From Salinimicrobium sp050750585 (GTDB lineage Bacteria > Bacteroidota > Bacteroidia > Flavobacteriales > Flavobacteriaceae), in the NCBI RefSeq assembly GCF_050750585.1, contig NZ_JBOJLM010000002.1, positions 186,001 to 250,000 on the forward strand: 64,000 nucleotides of DNA. The letters are read 5' to 3'. The notes below the pieces were generated by a model, which worked only from the letters and a program-made list of their open reading frames with translations, searched no databases and was not told where the DNA came from. Each line of letters opens with the position of its first letter. Positions within the stretch are counted from its first letter, which is position 1. Of this stretch, positions 25,438 to 37,500 are shown piece after piece. Both the position numbers and the translations under genes were made by a program.

Positions 25438-26373
25438 GTGAATAATTCAGCAAGATCAAAGAACAGCGCTTTAATTAAAGCCGAAGCCCAGCGCCTTGGC
25501 TTTCTTTCCTGCGGAATTTCGAAAGCTGAATTTCTCGAGGAAGAAGCGCCGCGCCTGGAAGAATATCTGCAAAAAGAAAGGCACGGAAAAATGTCATTTT
25601 TAGAGAACTATTTTGACAAGCGTTTAGATCCCACAAAATTGGTGGAAGGTTCTAAAAGTGTGATTTCCCTGCTACTGAATTATTACCCGGAAGAGAAACA
25701 GCGGGAAGATTCCTACAAGATCAGTAAATACGCTTACGGCACCGATTATCACTTTGTCATTAAAGATAAACTGAAGAGTTTACTGCAGTTCATTCAGCAG
25801 GAAATAGGCGAGGTTGAAGGTCGTGCTTTTGTAGATTCGGCGCCGGTGATGGATAAAGCCTGGGCCGCCAAAGCCGGATTGGGCTGGGTGGGCAAGCACA
25901 GCTTGCTGCTCTCAAAGCAAAAAGGTTCCTTCTTTTTTGTAGCCGAACTCATTGTGGATCTGGACCTGGAATATGACGCGCCGGTAACCGATCACTGCGG
26001 AAGCTGTACCGCCTGTATTGATGCCTGCCCTACAAATGCCATTGTGGAGCCCTACAAGGTTGACGGGAGCAAATGCATTTCCTATTATACGATTGAACTG
26101 AAGGATCAGCTTCCGCAGGAAATGAAAGGGAAGTTTGATGACTGGGCCTTTGGATGTGATATTTGCCAGGATGTGTGCCCCTGGAATAGATTTTCAAAAC
26201 CTCACAACGAGCCACTTTTCAACCCGCATCCCGAGTTGCTTAGTATGAGCAAAAAGGATTGGGAAGAGATCACCGAAGAAACTTTCCGGAAGGTCTTTAA
26301 GAAGTCGGCCGTTAAACGTACCAAGTATAGCGGACTCACCCGAAACATAGAATTTTTCAAAAAAGATTCCTGA
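25438..26373 (+). CDS. queG: Epoxyqueuosine reductase QueG
   Basis: 311 residues from a GTG start. The first 180 residues are the DUF1730/cobalamin-binding part (PVMDKAWAAKAGLGWVGKHS). Two 4Fe-4S sites follow: CGSCTACIDACP and, later, CDICQDVCPW. QueG reduces epoxyqueuosine to queuosine in tRNA using cobalamin and Fe-S. The length is near the short end of the family, lacking the HEAT-repeat tail of larger homologues. A near-palindromic repeat copy lies inside the gene (25587-25601). Confidence 0.93.
   Translation: MNNSARSKNSALIKAEAQRLGFLSCGISKAEFLEEEAPRLEEYLQKERHGKMSFLENYFDKRLDPTKLVEGSKSVISLLLNYYPEEKQREDSYKISKYAYGTDYHFVIKDKLKSLLQFIQQEIGEVEGRAFVDSAPVMDKAWAAKAGLGWVGKHSLLLSKQKGSFFFVAELIVDLDLEYDAPVTDHCGSCTACIDACPTNAIVEPYKVDGSKCISYYTIELKDQLPQEMKGKFDDWAFGCDICQDVCPWNRFSKPHNEPLFNPHPELLSMSKKDWEEITEETFRKVFKKSAVKRTKYSGLTRNIEFFKKDS
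25587..25601. repeat. Dispersed near-palindrome inside queG
   Basis: AAAAATGTCATTTTT: 7-base arms around a central T, in frame, encoding Lys-Met-Ser-Phe-Leu. Confidence 0.7.
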
Positions 26374-26420
26374 AGCTTTCTCTACAGGAATTCGTAACTT
26401 TCTGTTTCAACGGAAAAGTT

Positions 26421-28348
26421 ATGGTCCCAAAAAAGCCTTTTTTAATCCTCATTTTTAGTTGTTTCTTCCTGAATTCTCCTTTTTTTGCACAGGAATTTCA
26501 GCTGAAGACCGGGCAGACGATGCAACGCCTGTTACAACAGGCCGATACAGATGGTGACAAAAAGATCACTGTAGAAGATGATCCAAAAATGCCATTTTTG
26601 GTACCTCTTTCCGAAGGAGATTCCGTAGAGATCGGCCAGATCTATTACTTGTCTAACCTGCTTCAGGAGTTGGCAGTAGCTAGGGCACAAAATAAAGATT
26701 CAGTAGAAATTTCGATTGACAGGATTAAAGAGCCGCCTACGCAGCGAATTTCCAGGAGGATTGAAAAGCAGTTTTGGGATGATCTCACCCGCAAGATTGA
26801 CCGTAAGGGTATTCAAAAGATCCTGAGAGATACAAAAGCTTCAGATGGCGTACAGCGCTTGTATGTGCCGGCGACCGATACTTCAGGGATCAGGTATTAC
26901 AAAGATCTTCAGCAGGAGCTAAGTGGGTTTGAGGTAGTGGTGCTTCCGGAGAAAATCACTCCGCAGTATGTCAAATCTATTAATGACAAACCCGGCCTGC
27001 TTGCCCTGAAAATAGAAGATGACCGCGGAGTTCCTTTTGTGGTGCCTGGCGGCAGGTTCAACGAAATGTACGGGTGGGACAGTTATTTTGAAGGCGTGGG
27101 CCTGCTTATCGATGGGAGAATTGACCTCGCAAAGGCTATGGTTGACAACTTTGTTTATCAGATCAACCACTACGGAAAGATCCTCAACGCCAATCGCTCC
27201 TACTACCTCACCCGCACACAGCCGCCGTTCATGTCTTCATTTGTTCGGGAGGTTTATGAAGCTATGGAAGTTAAGGATGAAGCCTGGCTGCGCGAGGCGC
27301 TGAATGCTGCCATAAAAGAATATGAGCAGGTGTGGATGGAGGAAGGAGAGCGACTAACCGGGAACGGACTTAACCGGTATTATGCGCAGGGAATAGGCAT
27401 CCGCCGGAGACTGAAAAAGGGCATTTTAACGAGGTGCTTCAGGAGTTTGCCGCAAAGCATGGCCTAGATGTTTCAGAATTTGTAGAGCAATATCAAGCGG
27501 GAGCAATAGAAGCCCCGGAAGTAGATGAGTATTTCAGGCATGACAGGACGCTGCGGGAGAGTGGGCATGACACTTCCTGGCGACTCGAAAACCGTGCGGC
27601 ACATTTGAATACCGTCGATCTCAACTCGTTACTTTACAAGTATGAAAAAGATTTTGAATTTCTCATAGATGAATATTTCGATGGGAGTTTCACCACTTCA
27701 GCTGGGAAAAAATATACCGATGATTACTGGGAAGAAAAAGCTGAAGAACGGAGAGCCCTGGTCAATGAATATTTGTGGAATGAACAAGAAGGAAGTTTTT
27801 ACGATTATAACTTTAAAACCGGAGAACAGACAAAATACATTTCGGCCACAAATTTTTATCCGTTGTGGAGTGGTCTTGCTTCCGAAGCACAGGCAGAAAG
27901 AATGGTTCCGCAGTTAATGCAGGATCTTAAGGCGCAGGGCGGCATTCTTTCAAGCGCAAGATCATCGGTAGAACAAACCGCCACAAACGATGTGCAACGG
28001 CAGTGGGATTATCCTTTCGGCTGGGCGCCCCATCAAATGCTGCTGTGGCAGGGACTGCTTAATTACGGTTATGAAGAAGAGGCTTATGAGCTTATTTACC
28101 GCTGGCTCTGGATGATCACCAAAAATGCGGTAGATTACAACGGCACCATTCCGGAGAAATACGATGTTGTTGATGCCACGCATAAGGTTTATGCCGAATA
28201 TGGGAACGTGGGGACAGAGTTTGATTATATCACCACTTCAGGCTTTGGCTGGATGAACGCTTCTTATCAGCTGGGTCTGGAGTTACTTCCGAAGCAATAC
28301 CGCGAAAGGCTGAACGAGCTGGTACCACCCGAAAAAGCCGGATTTTAA
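26421..28348 (+). pseudogene. treA: Periplasmic trehalase (GH37), frameshifted
   Basis: Signal peptide (MVPKKPFLILIFSCFFLNS, cleavage near FFAQ). GH37 signatures are both present: PGGRFNEMYGWDSYFEGVGL and, after the break, QWDYPFGWAP. Frame 1 (26421-27467) and frame 2 (27434-28348) join at about 27400-27403, where GIGIRRRLKKG should read GIGIPPETEKG. One missing C in a CC(C)GCC context explains it. Trehalase splits periplasmic trehalose to glucose. The rest of both frames is well conserved and a normal trehalase would need both. It may be a real recent inactivation or a sequencing error. A perfect copy of the dispersed repeat lies inside at 26583-26601. Confidence 0.88.
26583..26601. repeat. 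Dispersed near-palindrome inside trehalase, perfect 19-mer
   Basis: CCAAAAATGCCATTTTTGG, perfect 9-base arms around a central C, in frame as Pro-Lys-Met-Pro-Phe-Leu. Confidence 0.85.
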
Positions 28349-28448
28349 TTACTGAAAATGGCTGTATAGATATTTCCGGATGATTCATTGCGGTTGCAGT
28401 TAACATCAAAAAATAAGCTATAGCACCAAGCTATAAATGCGAAACTCT

Positions 28449-28456
28449 TACCTTTG
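28449..28456 (+). promoter_or_regulatory. -7 box upstream of maeB
   Basis: TACCTTTG, a perfect TAnnTTTG match, 25 bases before the ATG at 28481. No clear -33 element; a direct repeat AGCTATA occurs at 28417-28423 and 28429-28435. Confidence 0.5.
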
Positions 28457-28480
28457 TGCTGCCCCATAAACAGGGAAATT

Positions 28481-30772
28481 ATGAAGAACGAACGCAAAAG
28501 ACGTGAAGCTCTGGTGTATCACGCAAAACCCACGCCGGGAAAGATACAGGTTGTGCCCACCAAAAAGTACTCTACTCAAAGAGATTTGTCACTGGCATAT
28601 TCCCCGGGAGTAGCAGAGCCCTGCCTTGAAATTCATAAAAATAAAGAGAACGTATACAAATATACCACCAAAGGGAATCTCGTGGCCGTTATTTCTAATG
28701 GTACCGCTGTTCTTGGACTTGGGGATATAGGTCCTGAAGCCTCAAAACCGGTGATGGAAGGGAAAGGCCTGCTTTTTAAGATCTTTGCCGATATTGATGT
28801 TTTTGACATTGAAGTAGATACTAAAGATGTAGACGCTTTTGTAGAAACCGTCAAAAATATTGCGCCTACTTTTGGAGGTATTAACCTGGAAGATATTGCA
28901 GCGCCCGAAGCTTTTGAGATTGAAAGAAGGCTCAAAGCAGAACTGGATATTCCCGTGATGCACGATGACCAGCACGGTACTGCTATAATTTCGGCAGCAG
29001 CTTTGCTCAATGCGCTTGAGCTTGCCGACAAAAAAATAGACGAAGTAAGAATTGTTATAAGTGGAGCAGGAGCTGCCGCAGTTTCCTGTACTAAATTATA
29101 TAAGGCATTCGGTGCAAAGGCAGAGAACATCGTGATGCTTGACAGTAAAGGAGTCATTAGAAAAGACAGGGAAGGTCTTTCTGAAGAAAAATCAGAATTT
29201 GCTACAGCCAGAAAAATCGATACGCTCGATGAGGCCATGGTAGATGCCGATGTATTTGTTGGTCTTTCTATTGCCGATATTGTTTCGCCTGATATGCTTA
29301 ATCAAATGGCTAAAAACCCTATCGTTTTTGCCATGGCGAATCCAAACCCCGAAATTGATTACGATCTTGCCTGCTCTACCCGTAAAGATATAATTATGGC
29401 TACCGGGCGTAGCGACCATCCTAACCAGGTGAATAATGTGCTTGGGTTTCCATTCATCTTTCGTGGAGCCCTTGATGTTCGTGCTACCAAGATCAACGAA
29501 GAAATGAAGATGGCGGCTGTAAAAGCCCTGGCCCGTCTTACCAAAGAGCCTGTGCCCGAGCAGGTAAATATTGCCTATGGCGAAACCCGACTAAATTTTG
29601 GCAGGGAATATATTATCCCCAAACCATTTGATCCGCGTCTTATTTCAGAAGTGCCGCCGGCTGTAGCGAAAGCTGCAATGGAATCGGGAGTTGCACGCAG
29701 CCCGATTCAGGATTGGGATCGCTATGAAGATGAGCTGCTTGAAAGAATGGGTAACGACAGCAAGATCACCAGATTGTTGATGAACAGGGCGAAAATGGAT
29801 CCGAAGCGGGTGATTTTTGCTGAAGCAGATCACCTCGATGTTCTAAAAGCTGCCCAGATTGCTTACGATGAGGGTATCGCCAAACCAATCTTGCTTGGTA
29901 GAAAGGATGTGATCACTGAACTGATGGCAGAAATTGATTTTCACGCCGAAGACGTGGAGATCATCGATTCAAAATCTGACGAGGAGGAAGCCAGGCGTAA
30001 CCGCTATGCTGAAGTTTACTGGAAGTCCCGCCAGAGGAAAGGAGTTACAAAATATGATGCGGAGCTGCTTATGCGTGCCCGAAATTATTTTGCCGCAATG
30101 ATGGTAAATGCCGGAGACGCCGATGCTTTGCTGTCGGGTTACTCAAGGTCGTACCCTACCGTATTGAAACCTATGCTCGAACTTATTGGAAAGGCAAAAG
30201 GAGTTTCGAAGGTGGCAGCAACCAACTTGATGAATTCGGCCCGCGGCCCTATTTTCATCAGTGATACCTCGGTGAATATTGATCCTACTGCGAAAGAACT
30301 GGCCAAAATTGCACAAATGACCGCCAGAACTGTGCGCCTTTTTGGAATGGATCCTGTAATTGCCATGATCTCTTATTCTAACTTTGGATCTTCAACTAAC
30401 GAGAAGGCCGAAAAAGTAAAAGAAGCTGTAGATTATCTGCACAGGTTCTACCCAGATCTTGTGGTAGACGGTGAAATGCAATCGGACTTTGCACTTAACA
30501 AAGAGATGCTTCGCAAGAAATTCCCATTCTCAAAACTGGCCGGAAAAAAAGTTAATACGCTCATCTTCCCGAATCTTGATTCTGGGAACAGCACCTATAA
30601 ACTCATCAAAGAGCTTAACAAAACAGAATCTGTAGGGCCAATCTTAATGGGAATGAACAAGCCGGTGCATGTATTGCAGTTGGGGGCAAGTGTTGAAGAG
30701 ATTGTGAATATGACAGCAGTAGCCGTGGTTGACGCCCAGGAAAAAGAGAAAAGAGCCAAACGGCAACAATAA
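28481..30772 (+). CDS. maeB: NADP-dependent malic enzyme with C-terminal phosphotransacetylase domain
   Basis: 763 residues from ATG 28481. An in-frame TTG at 28454 lies inside the -7 box and is rejected. The N-terminal malic enzyme part (1-420) has LAYSPGVAEPCLEI, DIDVFDIEVDT, HDDQHGTAII and the Rossmann motif VISGAGAAAVSC, then FAMANPNPEI. The C-terminal half (about 430-760) resembles phosphate acetyl/butyryltransferase (SGYSRSYPTVLKPMLELIG, NLDSGNSTYKL), usually regulatory. It converts malate to pyruvate plus CO2, making NADPH in the cytoplasm. It is a stand-alone gene. Confidence 0.95.
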   Translation: MKNERKRREALVYHAKPTPGKIQVVPTKKYSTQRDLSLAYSPGVAEPCLEIHKNKENVYKYTTKGNLVAVISNGTAVLGLGDIGPEASKPVMEGKGLLFKIFADIDVFDIEVDTKDVDAFVETVKNIAPTFGGINLEDIAAPEAFEIERRLKAELDIPVMHDDQHGTAIISAAALLNALELADKKIDEVRIVISGAGAAAVSCTKLYKAFGAKAENIVMLDSKGVIRKDREGLSEEKSEFATARKIDTLDEAMVDADVFVGLSIADIVSPDMLNQMAKNPIVFAMANPNPEIDYDLACSTRKDIIMATGRSDHPNQVNNVLGFPFIFRGALDVRATKINEEMKMAAVKALARLTKEPVPEQVNIAYGETRLNFGREYIIPKPFDPRLISEVPPAVAKAAMESGVARSPIQDWDRYEDELLERMGNDSKITRLLMNRAKMDPKRVIFAEADHLDVLKAAQIAYDEGIAKPILLGRKDVITELMAEIDFHAEDVEIIDSKSDEEEARRNRYAEVYWKSRQRKGVTKYDAELLMRARNYFAAMMVNAGDADALLSGYSRSYPTVLKPMLELIGKAKGVSKVAATNLMNSARGPIFISDTSVNIDPTAKELAKIAQMTARTVRLFGMDPVIAMISYSNFGSSTNEKAEKVKEAVDYLHRFYPDLVVDGEMQSDFALNKEMLRKKFPFSKLAGKKVNTLIFPNLDSGNSTYKLIKELNKTESVGPILMGMNKPVHVLQLGASVEEIVNMTAVAVVDAQEKEKRAKRQQ

Positions 30773-30938
30773 AATAACAACCGTGCAGGTACTAAAAAGG
30801 CTTCGTTTGTCTTGGAAGTATTTTGAAAAATAAATGATACAGGAAAATGCCTTTTTTGAGGGGTAAGAGCCGTGGGGTTTTCCTGTTTTTCTATCCTCCA
30901 AATTTCATTACATTTGACGCCATAACTGTCTACTTTTC

Positions 30939-31520
30939 ATGATCTATAGTATTAAAGGCCGCCTGGTTGAAAAAAATCCGACGAATGTAGTGATCGATTG
31001 CAACGGGGTTGGGTATTTTATTCATATTTCCCTTAACACCTATTCCCAAATTCCTTCAGAGGAATCCCTGCAGTTGTACACCCACCTTCAGGTAAAAGAA
31101 GATTCGCATACCCTGTATGGTTTCTGGGGAAAAACCGAGCGGGAAATTTTCAGGCTTTTGATCTCAGTTTCAGGAGTGGGCGCAAGTACTGCCCGTAGCA
31201 TGTTATCTTCCCTTGAACCGGGGCAAATTATGGAAGCGATCGCTGCAGGTGATGTGGCTACCATTCAGGGAATTAAAGGCATTGGGGCTAAAACGGCGCA
31301 GCGGGTGATCATTGATCTTAAAGACAAAATTGTAAAAGTATTTGGTATTGATGAAGTTTCAGCAACTCAGAGCAATACAAATCGTGAAGAAGCGTTATCA
31401 GCATTAGAGACCCTTGGGTATACACGAAAGCAATCAGAAAAAGTTGTGGAGAAAATTGTGAAGGCAGAACCCGATGCTTCAGTGGAATCTCTTATAAAGC
31501 AGGCACTTAAAAAACTATGA
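30939..31520 (+). CDS. ruvA: Holliday junction DNA helicase subunit RuvA
   Basis: 193 residues. An OB fold (1-63) is followed by tandem helix-hairpin-helix motifs (LLISVSGVGASTARSMLSSL and IQGIKGIGAKTAQRVIIDLK), an acidic linker and domain III (TNREEALSALETLGYTRKQS). It recognises the Holliday junction and loads RuvB. Its gene is unlinked from ruvB by about 8 kb and is followed, with a four-base overlap, by sprA. This ruvA-sprA neighbourhood is typical of Flavobacteriaceae. Confidence 0.96.
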   Translation: MIYSIKGRLVEKNPTNVVIDCNGVGYFIHISLNTYSQIPSEESLQLYTHLQVKEDSHTLYGFWGKTEREIFRLLISVSGVGASTARSMLSSLEPGQIMEAIAAGDVATIQGIKGIGAKTAQRVIIDLKDKIVKVFGIDEVSATQSNTNREEALSALETLGYTRKQSEKVVEKIVKAEPDASVESLIKQALKKL

Positions 31521-34500
31521 CTCCTTTGGAGCAAAATTATAATTCCAGGTTTTGGCTTACAATTTCCCTTGCATTCCTTGGTGTGCTGGTATTTTCTTCG
31601 CCTGCCCTGGCACAGGATACACTCGTTCAACAGGACACTACAAAAACAGGATATTCTCTGGGGAAACTCAGGTTGCCTAATCCCAATAGCATAGTTGCTT
31701 CCTATACCTATGATCCCGTGCTGGATCGTTATGTTTATACCGAAACCCTGGGAAGGCTGAATATCACCGCACCACTCATTCTTACTCCGCAAGAATACCA
31801 GGAGTTGGTGATTCAGGAAGGAATGCAGCAGTACTTTAAAGAAAAATCTGATGCACTTTCAGGAAGAAAAGAAGGTACAGAGGAAGGGCAGCGAGATCTG
31901 CTTCCCGGTTTTTATGTGAATTCAGATTTCTTTCAGAATATTTTTGGCGGTGGCGACATAGAATTTATTCCGCAGGGATCGGTCGCGCTTGATCTGGGAG
32001 TGCTGTACTCCAAAAGAGATAATCCTGCGTTCTCACCGCGAAACAGAAGTTCCTTTACTTTTGACTTTGATCAGCGCATTCAGTTAAGCCTTTTGGGAAA
32101 TGTTGGAGAACGCCTTAAGGTAACTGCCAACTACGATACCGAATCTACTTTCGATTTTCAAAACCAGTTAAAGCTGGAATATACACCTACCGAAGATGAT
32201 ATCATTCAGAAGATCGAGGTGGGGAATATCACTATGCCGCTCAACTCGGCTTTGATACAGGGTGCGCAGAGTTTGTTTGGGATCAAGACCCAGCTTCAGT
32301 TTGGTAAAACCACAATAACGGGAGTTTTTTCAGAACAAAAGAGCGAACGGCGAACCGTGAATGTAGAAGGTGGTGCAACCGTGCAGGAGTTTGATAAATT
32401 CGCTATTGAATATGATGAGAATAAGCACTTTTTCCTCGCTCATTACTTTCGCGATCAATATGATGAAGCTCTTGAAAACTACCCTTTCATAAATTCTAGT
32501 GTTCAAATTACAAGGGTGCAGGTTTGGGTTACCAACAGGACAAACAATGTTCAAAATCTTACCAACACCAGGAATATTGTCGCTATACAGGATCTGGGGG
32601 AAGCCCCGGTACCTGGAAATATTGGGTTGGAAAATGCGCCGGCTGGTTTCTTTAACCGTCCCGAAGGTTCCTTTGCCGATAACCGTAATAATGATCTTAA
32701 CCCCTTTGGAATAACAGGACCTCAGGAATCTGTTCTTACCCCGGCAATAAGAGATGTGGCCAGGGTAGAATCTGGTTTCGGCGGTTTGCAGGTTTCGGAA
32801 GGAAGAGATTACGTGAAACTGGAAAATGCACGGCAGTTAAAACCTACAGAATACAGGCTGGATACCAGGCTTGGATATATCTCCCTTAATCAAAGGCTGG
32901 CGAGCGATGAGATTCTTGCAGTGGCTTTTCAATACACCGTAGGGGGAGAAGTTTACCAGGTGGGAGAATTTGCCAGTGATGGGATTGACGCTTCTGGAGG
33001 CACGGGAATAGAATCTTCTGTCTCTCAAAACCTGGTGGTGAAAATGCTGAAGAGCTCGGTTACCAATGTAGATGAGCCGGTGTGGGATCTTATGATGAAA
33101 AACATCTACAACCTGGCGGCATTCAATCTGGAGCGGGAAGATTTCAGGATGAACATTGTTTATACCGATCCTCAGCCCCTCAATTACATAACGGGAGTTG
33201 ACGGTGTTCCTCTGCCTGAAGATGTAGAGCAAACCACACTTTTGAGAGTATTTAATCTCGATAATCTAAATGTTGCGGGAGACCCAATTTCGGGTGGCGA
33301 CGGTTTTTTCGACTTTGTGCCGGGAATCACTATTAATGCTGAAACAGGAAATATTATTTTCACTTCGGTAGAACCCTTCGGAAGTTATCTCTTTAGAAAA
33401 CTCGATCCCAATCCCAACACGGGTTCTGAAATGTATGAGCTTCCCGAAACCTGGAATGCCAATCAGCAGAAGTACGTTTTTAGGGCGCTTTATGAAACTA
33501 CCAAGACCCAGGCGGAACAGGAGCAGGCCGAAAAGAATAAATTTCAGCTTCGCGGGCGTTACAAATCTTCAAATGTTGAAGGAATTTCGATAGGAGCCTT
33601 TAATGTTCCGCAGGGATCGGTTACTGTAACGGCGGGAGGTCGTGTACTGCAGGAAGGGGTAGATTATGTGGTGAACTACCAGTTTGGAAGGGTCCAGATC
33701 CTGGATGAAGCTTTACTGGCCTCAAATATTCCCATTCAAATATCAACAGAGAATAATGCCCTTTTTGGGCAGCAAACAAAACGTTTTACCGGGATTAACG
33801 TGGAGCATCTCTTCAATGAGAACTTCCTGATGGGGGCAACTTATTTAAACCTGAATGAACGCCCGTTAACTCAAAAATCGAACTACAGTTATGAGCCCAT
33901 CAATAACACCATCCTGGGGCTCAACCTGAATTACTCTACCGAATTGCCCTTTTTGACACGCTGGGTGAATAAACTTCCCAATATTGATACCGATGTGGTT
34001 TCTAATTTGTCGCTGCGCGGGGAAGTTGCATATTTAATTCCGGGAGCACCAAAAGGAAGTGAATTTGATGGTCGTGCTACCACTTATGTAGATGATTTTG
34101 AAGCCGCACAAACCTCTATAGCTATTGACAATCCGCTCGGTTGGGAACTTTCAAGTGTGCCGCTTGGTTTTGGAGGTGAACTGGCTAACGGAAACCTGGC
34201 AACCAATTACAAAAGAGCCAAACTGGCCTGGTACAGTATAGATCCTGTTTTCTACGGAAGCAGCAGGCCTTCGGGAGTTTCAGATTCCGATCTTTCCAGC
34301 TATGCTAGCCGCAGGGTGTTCTTAAATGAGATCTTCCCTAATGTAGATGTGGTGCAGGGACAGTCTCAGGTGCTTTATACGCTAGATCTTGCCTATTATC
34401 CAAACATGAGGGGGCCGTACAATTTTAATCCGCAGGCTGCCGGCGGAAATGCCCTGCCAAACCCTGCAGAGAATTTTGGAGGCATCAGCCGGGCTATCAA

Positions 34501-37500
34501 TTCGACCAACTTTGAGCAGAGCAATGTTGAATACATCGAATTCTGGATGATGGATCCCTTCCTGTATTCAGAAAATGCTGGAAATAACGGCGGAAAGCTT
34601 GTCTTTAACCTCGGAAATATTTCCGAAGATGTTTTAAAGGATGGTAGGAAACAATATGAAAATGGTCTCCCTGTAAATGGAGGTGTAGAAAATACTACTT
34701 CTACCGAATTTGGTAAGGTGCCATCAAACCAGTCGCTTATTTATGCTTTTAATACTGAAGGGCAGGAAAGGCTGAATCAGGATGTAGGTTACGATGGACT
34801 TTCAGATGTCGAAGAAGCTGTGCAATATTCCGGTTTTGGAAACCTTCCCGATCCTGCAGCCGATAATTACGATTACTTCTTGAATGCTTCCGGAGGGATT
34901 TTAGAGCGCTACTACGATTACAACGGGATTGATGGTAACTCCCCGCCAGATGTTACCAACACTAATCGCGGTAACAGCACGCTTCCTACGGTTGAAGATC
35001 TTAACCGCGACAATACCATGAACACGGTTGACAGCTACTACGAATATGAGGTGCCTGTTTTCCCGAACATGAATATTGATAACAGCCGGTACGTGACCGA
35101 TGTGAAGAACTTCAGCATAAGTTTGCCTAACGGGCAGGAGATGCCGGTGAGATGGCTGCAATTTAAAGTCCCGATTTATGAGCCTACTGCGGCCAAAGGC
35201 GGGATTGGTGACTTCAGGTCTATCAGGTTTATGCGAATGTTTGTGACCGACTTTGAGCAACCTACCGTGCTGAGGTTTGGAACTATGGATCTGGTGCGCG
35301 GAGACTATCGCAGGTATACCCAGACCCTCGATCCAGATAAATCTGACCCGGTTAATGAGAATACTACCTTCACGGTTTCTTCGGTAAGTATTGAAGAGAA
35401 CGAGAACAGGCAGCCAATTCCGTATGTACTGCCTCCGGGAGTAGATCGTGAAGAATTGATGAATAACAATACCCAGGTGAGACAGAATGAACAGTCGCTT
35501 GCTGTTAATGTTTGTGATCTTGAACCACAGGATTCCCGTGGTGTTTATAAGAATTTCCAGCTAGACATGCGGCAGTATAAAAACCTGGAAATGTTCATTC
35601 ACGCTGAACCCGTAGTGAACCGCCTAAAATGGCAGGAAGGGGAGTTGGTGGCCTTCGTGAGGATTGGTACAGACTTTACCGATAATTTCTACCAGATCGA
35701 AATCCCGCTGAAACCAACAGAATTCGGAGCAGTTTCAGCTTCTGAGATCTGGCCTGTAGAAAACCGGATGATTTTGCCGCTGGAACTGCTGCAGGAAGTG
35801 AAAGCTACTGTTATTGGAAACCCTGAATTAGTCTCTACCGAGCTTAATTTCTTTAGTGAGGCAGGAGATAGGGTCACAGCCGATACACCTTACGAAGTTG
35901 GCCAGTTGAGAATTGGGATCAAAGGGAATCCAAGTTTCGGTAATGTTAGGATGCTCATGCTGGGTGTCAAAAATGGCCTTTCTGAAGCCTCTTCCAGGAA
36001 TTTGTGCGGGGAAGTCTGGTTCAATGAACTTCGGCTTTCTGAGCTTAACAACCAGGGTGGGTGGGCAGCAATCGTGAATATGGATGCTAACGTAGCCGAT
36101 TTTGCAAACCTTTCGGCTACCGGAAGAAAAAGCACGGTAGGTTTTGGTTCTCTCGAACAAGGGCCTAACCAAAGAAGCAGGGAAGACTTTTTGCAATATG
36201 ATGTGGTGAGTAATCTAAACATGGGGCAGCTGCTACCTAGAAATTGGGGATTGAGAATTCCGGTGAGTTACAGCTACGGCGAAGAATTGATCACTCCAAA
36301 ATATGACCCCGAATTCCTTGACCTGGAACTGGAAACAGTACTTGACAATGCCGCCACAGATGAGATTAGAGATGATCTACAGGAAAGAGCCGAAGATTAT
36401 ACCCGTCGTCAAAGCATCAATGTAATAGGGCTACGAAAAGAACGTGTAGATGAGGATAAGCCTATGCCGTATGATATCGAAAACTTAAGTGTTTCGGGAA
36501 GTTACAATCAGGTAGATCACAGGGATTTTGAGATAGAAGATGCTTTTGATCAAACCGTAAGGGTGGGGGCGACCTACGATTATACTTTTGCACCAGTGAA
36601 TATTGAGCCGTTGCGGAATGTTAAAGCCCTGGATAGCAGTGCGTATCTTGCACTTTTAAGGGATTTCAACTTCAATGTTTTCCCGTCGAACATTACAGCG
36701 ACTTCTACAATTTTCAGGCAGTACAATGAGCAGAAGTTCAGGGAGATCAACCTGCCACCAGGTTTCCTTAACGGTATTCCCACGCTTTATCAAAGGAATT
36801 TCCTGTTTGACTGGCAATACACTATCAATTACAACTTTACGAAAAGCCTAAGGCTCAATTTTGATTCTTCAACCAACAGAGTGGTGAGGAATTATTTTGA
36901 TGATGAAAATAATCCCGATACCACTACGAGGGTTTGGGACGGATTCTTTAATACGGGTATTCCAAATCAACATTTCCAGTCGCTGCAAATCAATTACGAT
37001 CTACCGTTGTCGAAGATCCCTGCGCTTGGTTTTCTTAAAACTACTTATTCCTATACCGGTAACTTCCAGTGGGAACGTGGTTCTGAGATCTTCGAAACTC
37101 TTGAAAATGTTCCCGATCTTGGTAACAGTATTCAAAACTCGAATGTTCACCAGATAAGTGCAAACCTGGAGATGCAGACGCTTTATGATTATATTGGGCT
37201 CAAGAAAAGAACCCGACCCGGTGGAGGGCCCAATACCATTGAAGAGCGGAGTAAGGCAGTGCCAACATTGGGCAATAAACCCACAGCGCCATCGCAGGCA
37301 GATGTTGCCAGGCTTGGTGCAGGTGATAGAACTTACAATACCCTGGTTGGCCTTCTCACTTCAATAAGAAGAATTCAGGTGAACTACCAGGAGAACAACG
37401 GGATCTTTTTACCGGGATATACCAATGATATTGGCTTTTTGGGCACCTGGAATCCTACTCTCGGCTTTACTTTAGGTAGCCAGGAAGACGTTAGGTACAT

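Noticed and set aside
28417..28435. Direct repeat AGCTATA before maeB as an operator
   Set aside because: Only seven bases, 12 apart, AT-rich; too weak to call separately.
28454..28480. Upstream TTG start for the malic enzyme
   Set aside because: It lies inside the predicted -7 box, and family proteins start near the ATG at 28481.
28633..29238. Minus-strand frame of 201 codons inside maeB
   Set aside because: Serine-rich shadow typical of an antisense frame; the plus frame carries all malic enzyme motifs.
31367..31792. Minus-strand frame spanning ruvA end and sprA start
   Set aside because: Lies across a clear ATGA-coupled gene junction on the other strand; no domain.
33752..33772. Possible dispersed-repeat copy in sprA near ATAATGCCCTTTTTGG
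   Set aside because: Left arm too divergent to count as a copy.
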